Source: Lyngbya aestuarii BL J
GTDB taxonomy: Bacteria; Cyanobacteriota; Cyanobacteriia; Cyanobacteriales; Microcoleaceae
Reading direction: 5' to 3'
NCBI RefSeq assembly: GCF_000478195.2
Contig: NZ_AUZM01000061.1
Location: forward strand, 1-36,817
Length of the DNA stretch: 36,817 nucleotides
The translations under genes and the position numbers were made by a program. Of this stretch, positions 33,947 to 36,817 are shown piece by piece; within the stretch, counting starts at the first letter, position 1; every line of letters begins with the position of its first letter. The notes below the pieces were generated by a model. That model saw only the letters and a program-made list of their open reading frames with translations, had not been told where the DNA came from and did no database searches.

Positions 33947-34888
33947 TCAGTCTCTTTCTCCAGCATGATAAGAACTGCGAACAAGTGGCCCAGAACGCAC
34001 ATGAGAAAAACCCATTTCTTTAGCGATCGCACCGAACCGTTCAAACTCTGCCGGAGTCCAATATTTCTGCACGGGTAAATGGGCTAAAGATGGACGCATA
34101 TATTGACCCAGTGTGAGGCGATCGCATTCAATCTCTCTAAGATCGTGAAGTGTTTCGATAATCTCCGCTTCGGTTTCTCCATGTCCTAACATTAATCCAG
34201 ACTTTGTGGGAATCGTGGGATCGAGTTTTTTAACAATTCTCAACACATCTAGCGAACGATCATACTTTGCACCCCGTCTAACAGTTCCTTGTAGACGTCG
34301 AACCGTTTCAACATTATGGTTATAACAAGCAGGTTGAGCCGCAACTACAGTCGCAATCCGTTGAGCTTGAAGTTCACTCGGATCACCGCCACCCTGTCCG
34401 CCCCAAAAATCCGCTGTCAGGACTTCAATTTCCGTTTGAGGGTTATTCTGACGAATCGCCTCCATCGTGGCAACAAACCACTCTGAACCGCCATCAGTTA
34501 AATCATCTCGCGCCACCGAAGTCAACACCACATACCGCAACCCGAGAAGCTTCACTGCTTCGGCTACCTTTTGAGGTTCATCGGGGTCTAACGGCATGGG
34601 AGCATGACCCTTATCCACTTGACAAAACGCACAAGAGCGAGTGCAAACAGGCCCCATGAGTAAAAAAGTCGCCGTACCCTGGGCATAACATTCTGCCCGG
34701 TTGGGGCAACGACCTTCCTCGCAGATGGTGTGAATATTGCGCTGTTTGATAATGCGTTGGACCCAAGACAATTCACTGGCTTTTCCGAGCGGACGTCGCA
34801 ACCAGTCCGGCATCGCTGCAACCGTTGCTGGTCGGGAATTTGATTCAGACTCAGGTGTAGAGGGAGAGTGAGTAGTAGGAGTTGACAT
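33947..34888 (-). CDS. lipA: lipoyl synthase
   Basis: A radical-SAM enzyme that inserts two sulfur atoms into the octanoyl group on lipoyl domains of 2-oxoacid dehydrogenases and the glycine cleavage H protein. The 313-aa product (start at the ATG at 34888; a TTG two codons upstream is ignored) has both iron-sulfur sites: the auxiliary cluster [12 protein letters not shown] (C-x4-C-x5-C) and the SAM cluster CTRSCAFC (C-x3-C-x2-C), followed by [31 protein letters not shown] and [10 protein letters not shown]. The closing RSSYHAGE carries the conserved Arg-Ser-Ser that binds the auxiliary cluster. A polar Ser/Thr/Pro N-terminal extension of about 25 residues precedes the conserved part. Cyanobacteria often have two lipA copies; this one lies just upstream of psaX. 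Confidence 0.96.
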   Translation of the reverse strand: MSTPTTHSPSTPESESNSRPATVAAMPDWLRRPLGKASELSWVQRIIKQRNIHTICEEGRCPNRAECYAQGTATFLLMGPVCTRSCAFCQVDKGHAPMPLDPDEPQKVAEAVKLLGLRYVVLTSVARDDLTDGGSEWFVATMEAIRQNNPQTEIEVLTADFWGGQGGGDPSELQAQRIATVVAAQPACYNHNVETVRRLQGTVRRGAKYDRSLDVLRIVKKLDPTIPTKSGLMLGHGETEAEIIETLHDLREIECDRLTLGQYMRPSLAHLPVQKYWTPAEFERFGAIAKEMGFSHVRSGPLVRSSYHAGERD

Positions 34889-35034
34889 CTTCAAAATTAA
34901 AAATCTTTTGTGTTTTGCCCTTTATGACGAATCCAGATTAATCTAATGTATGTGAAGAACTCGGGTTGAGTTCTAAGCCTATGAGTCACAATAGACTCAA
35001 ATAGGAACACTTAACTCATCACTAGGAGTCAGTC

Positions 35035-35553
35035 GTGGCAGGTCGAAAAATCCTGGTTATCGATGATAGCAAAGTTATTCGTGTGCGGGTTCGCGAAATG
35101 CTCCCTCCAGGTAACTTTGATGTATTAGAAGCCAAAGATGGAAAAGAAGGACTAGAACTGGTTCATCAGGAATATCCGAATTTAATTATGTTGGATTTCC
35201 TGTTACCCAAGTTAAGCGGTTGGGATGTGTTCCAGCAGATTCAAGCTCACAGCGAACTGCGGAAAATTCCACTGGTACTCATGTCTGGTCGGAAAGAGGA
35301 GGTCACGGAAAAAATTCCGGAACCGTTTGAGTATTTCGAGTTTATCGAAAAGCCGTTTGAGAAAAAACAACTGATCGAAGCGATCAAGTCGGCTTTCACC
35401 AAAGCCAACAAGACGCGCGAACCCCTACCGAGTGCAGCCTCGAAAGCCGCACCTGCTCAGGCAGAGACACCAACGACTTCGGCAGATGCGGCGAAAATCA
35501 AAGCGTTAGAACAGCGTATGGCTAAAATGCAAGCGGAGATGAACGCCTCTTAA
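35035..35553 (+). CDS. single-domain response regulator with Ala/Pro-rich tail
   Basis: A CheY-like receiver, 172 aa. It starts at a GTG (35035), six bases after TAGGAG, which decides the start. The phosphorylation site is intact: Asp10 and Asp11 (VIDDSKVIRVRVREML), phospho-acceptor Asp54 (IMLDFLLPKL), the Ser of LMSGRK and the Lys of EKPFEKKQL. After the domain (about 1-125) comes a flexible Ala/Pro/Thr-rich linker and a short C-terminal helix (AAKIKALEQRMAKMQAEM) that could form a coiled coil or docking site. No DNA-binding or enzyme output is present. It is divergent from lipA. No kinase is adjacent, so its partner is unknown. Confidence 0.88.
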   Translation: MAGRKILVIDDSKVIRVRVREMLPPGNFDVLEAKDGKEGLELVHQEYPNLIMLDFLLPKLSGWDVFQQIQAHSELRKIPLVLMSGRKEEVTEKIPEPFEYFEFIEKPFEKKQLIEAIKSAFTKANKTREPLPSAASKAAPAQAETPTTSADAAKIKALEQRMAKMQAEMNAS

Positions 35554-35707
35554 AAAACAAGTGGCTCAAATCAAAGCGTTTGTTCTCAAACTGAAAAAGC
35601 CATCTTAAAGCACTGGCAGGAACTGCTAAAATGCAAGGCTGCTGATCCTGTGCTTGGTTATTTTGGCTGCGCGCGATCGCGCTTTTGTTCATTCCCTGAT
35701 TCGGATT

Positions 35708-36760
35708 ATGACTCTAGATGTCTCTTTTCTCTCCCAACTGAGTGCGAGCGCCGACTCACTGACACAGCATTTAGATCATTTTTCTCAAGCGAAAGTTTTG
35801 GTGGTGGGAGATTTAACTCTAGATGAGTTTCTCACGGGTCAGGTGGAACGGCTTTCTCGTGAGGCGCCGGTGTTAATTCTCCGCCATGAAGCGACTCGTC
35901 AAATTCCCGGTGGGGGTGCGAATGCGGTGTACAATTTGGCTTCATTGGGTGCAACGGTTAAGGTGGCGGGTTTTGTCGGTAAGGATGAACAGGGTTTGGC
36001 TTTGCGGCGCATTTTTGAGCAAGCGGGAATTGAGACTGAGGGGATGTTGCTTGACCCTGATCGCCCCACGGTTACGAAAACTCGCATTTCTGGTCATGCC
36101 CGTCAGTCGGTGACTCAGCAAATTGTCAGAATTGATCGCAAGTCTGATCGCTTACCGGATCTAGAGTTACAGTTACAACTGGCAGATTACATTCGCAACT
36201 CCCTAGAAACAGTTGATGCGGTGGTTTGTTCGGACTATGGCGATGGGGTTCTTACCCCGGTCACGATTGAAGCGGCTTTGTCTCATAGTTTGACGCTGGT
36301 GGATACGCAAAAGGATTTACATCGGTTTGCAGGGGCGAGTCTGTTTACTCCCAACCTTCCCGAAGCAGAACTGGCTGTCGGATACTCGATTACAGATGAG
36401 AGTAGTCTCGCTCAAGCGGGAAAGGATTTGCTGAAACTCACCCAAGCGGATCATATTTTGATTACTCGGGGTGAAGATGGGATGAGTTTGTTTTCCGCCC
36501 ACTCAGAGGACGCTCCTCCGAGTTCATTCCATATTCCGGCTTTTAATCGTACTGATGTATTTGATGTGACTGGAGCCGGAGATACGGTCGTCTCAGCGTT
36601 AACTCTGGGGTTGTGTGGGAGTGCTTCGCTTTGGGAAGCGGCGGTACTGGGAAATTTAGCGGCGAGTTTGGTGGTTCGTCAGTTTGGAACCGCAACAACA
36701 AGTATTGAACAAATGAAGGAAACGTTACGATCGCTACTTTCAGATGCCAGTTCTCTGTAA
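35708..36760 (+). CDS. PfkB-family sugar kinase, HldE kinase-domain-like (heptose-7-phosphate kinase type)
   Basis: A ribokinase-fold enzyme that moves phosphate from ATP to a sugar. The 350-aa product resembles the N-terminal kinase domain of HldE/RfaE, which makes heptose 1,7-bisphosphate for lipopolysaccharide core: VVGDLTLDEFLTG, SREAPVLILRHEATRQIPGGGANAV-type block, GFVGKDEQG, and the PfkB signature DVTGAGDTVVSALTLG with the catalytic Asp. The adenylyltransferase half of HldE is absent. I start it at the ATG at 35708 (MTLDVSF); the frame opens at a TTG at 35654 whose extra 18 codons span a HIP1-type palindrome (GCGCGATCGCGC) and look non-coding. The true sugar substrate is uncertain. A G-rich satellite begins three bases after the stop. 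Confidence 0.86.
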   Translation: MTLDVSFLSQLSASADSLTQHLDHFSQAKVLVVGDLTLDEFLTGQVERLSREAPVLILRHEATRQIPGGGANAVYNLASLGATVKVAGFVGKDEQGLALRRIFEQAGIETEGMLLDPDRPTVTKTRISGHARQSVTQQIVRIDRKSDRLPDLELQLQLADYIRNSLETVDAVVCSDYGDGVLTPVTIEAALSHSLTLVDTQKDLHRFAGASLFTPNLPEAELAVGYSITDESSLAQAGKDLLKLTQADHILITRGEDGMSLFSAHSEDAPPSSFHIPAFNRTDVFDVTGAGDTVVSALTLGLCGSASLWEAAVLGNLAASLVVRQFGTATTSIEQMKETLRSLLSDASSL

Positions 36761-36762
36761 CT

Positions 36763-36817
36763 GGAGATGGGGAGATGGGGAGGTGGGGAGATGGGGAGAT
36801 GGGGAGATGGGGAGATG
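36763..36817 (+). repeat. G-rich 8-base satellite (GGAGATGG)n, cut by the window end
   Basis: Almost seven head-to-tail copies of GGAGATGG with one variant (GGAGGTGG, 36779-36786), starting right after the sugar kinase stop and running off the window. Its evenly spaced GGGG runs could form a G-quadruplex. Confidence 0.93.

Overview
The window is chromosomal DNA from a filamentous, Oscillatoriales-type cyanobacterium (inference). The evidence is a photosystem I psaX gene, a Ser/Thr kinase fused to a GUN4 tetrapyrrole-binding domain, a plastoquinone-type UbiA prenyltransferase next to ppx, two class III adenylate cyclases, a flotillin/NfeD pair, and about a dozen HIP1 octamers (GCGATCGC, e.g. 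5559, 5715, 6536, 15013, 15586). I see no prophage, CRISPR array or intact insertion sequence.

Layout. 1-5400: start of ubiA (minus, cut by the window edge), divergent ppx, a PilZ-bearing cellulose-synthase-like glycosyltransferase and the nucleoid protein HU. 5400-9055: a short-chain dehydrogenase, then a 690-base gap holding a nested RNA-like fold on the minus strand that may be a stand-alone HEARO/omegaRNA-type RNA, then a histidine kinase with a receiver that has lost its phosphorylation Asp. 9056-15369: a one-membrane-segment coiled-coil protein of unknown role, converging on a three-gene minus-strand signalling set (membrane adenylate cyclase, SpoIIAB-like ATPase, STAS protein), preceded by a family 2 glycosyltransferase. 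15900-21064: an RND efflux pair (adaptor and inner-membrane pump), both with repeat expansions. 21164-26208: a hexapeptide acetyltransferase, the NfeD-flotillin operon and a small coiled-coil protein. 26463: tRNA-Val(GAC) with a clear promoter. 26912-33007: a large soluble adenylate cyclase with a UrtA-like ligand-binding module and five PAS domains, then the kinase-GUN4 protein. 33222-36817: a small exported protein, psaX (35 codons), lipA, a single-domain response regulator, a PfkB/HldE-like sugar kinase and a G-rich 8-base satellite running off the end.

How the parts relate. Signalling dominates: two cyclases expected to make cAMP, a PilZ (c-di-GMP type) glycosyltransferase, a partner-switch pair, two receiver proteins and a Ser/Thr kinase. 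The strongest functional couplings by position are cyclase/ATPase/STAS, adaptor/RND pump and NfeD/flotillin. Several genes have in-frame TTG codons upstream of the likely start; I chose ATG starts supported by ribosome-binding sites or by family N-termini and say so in each entry.
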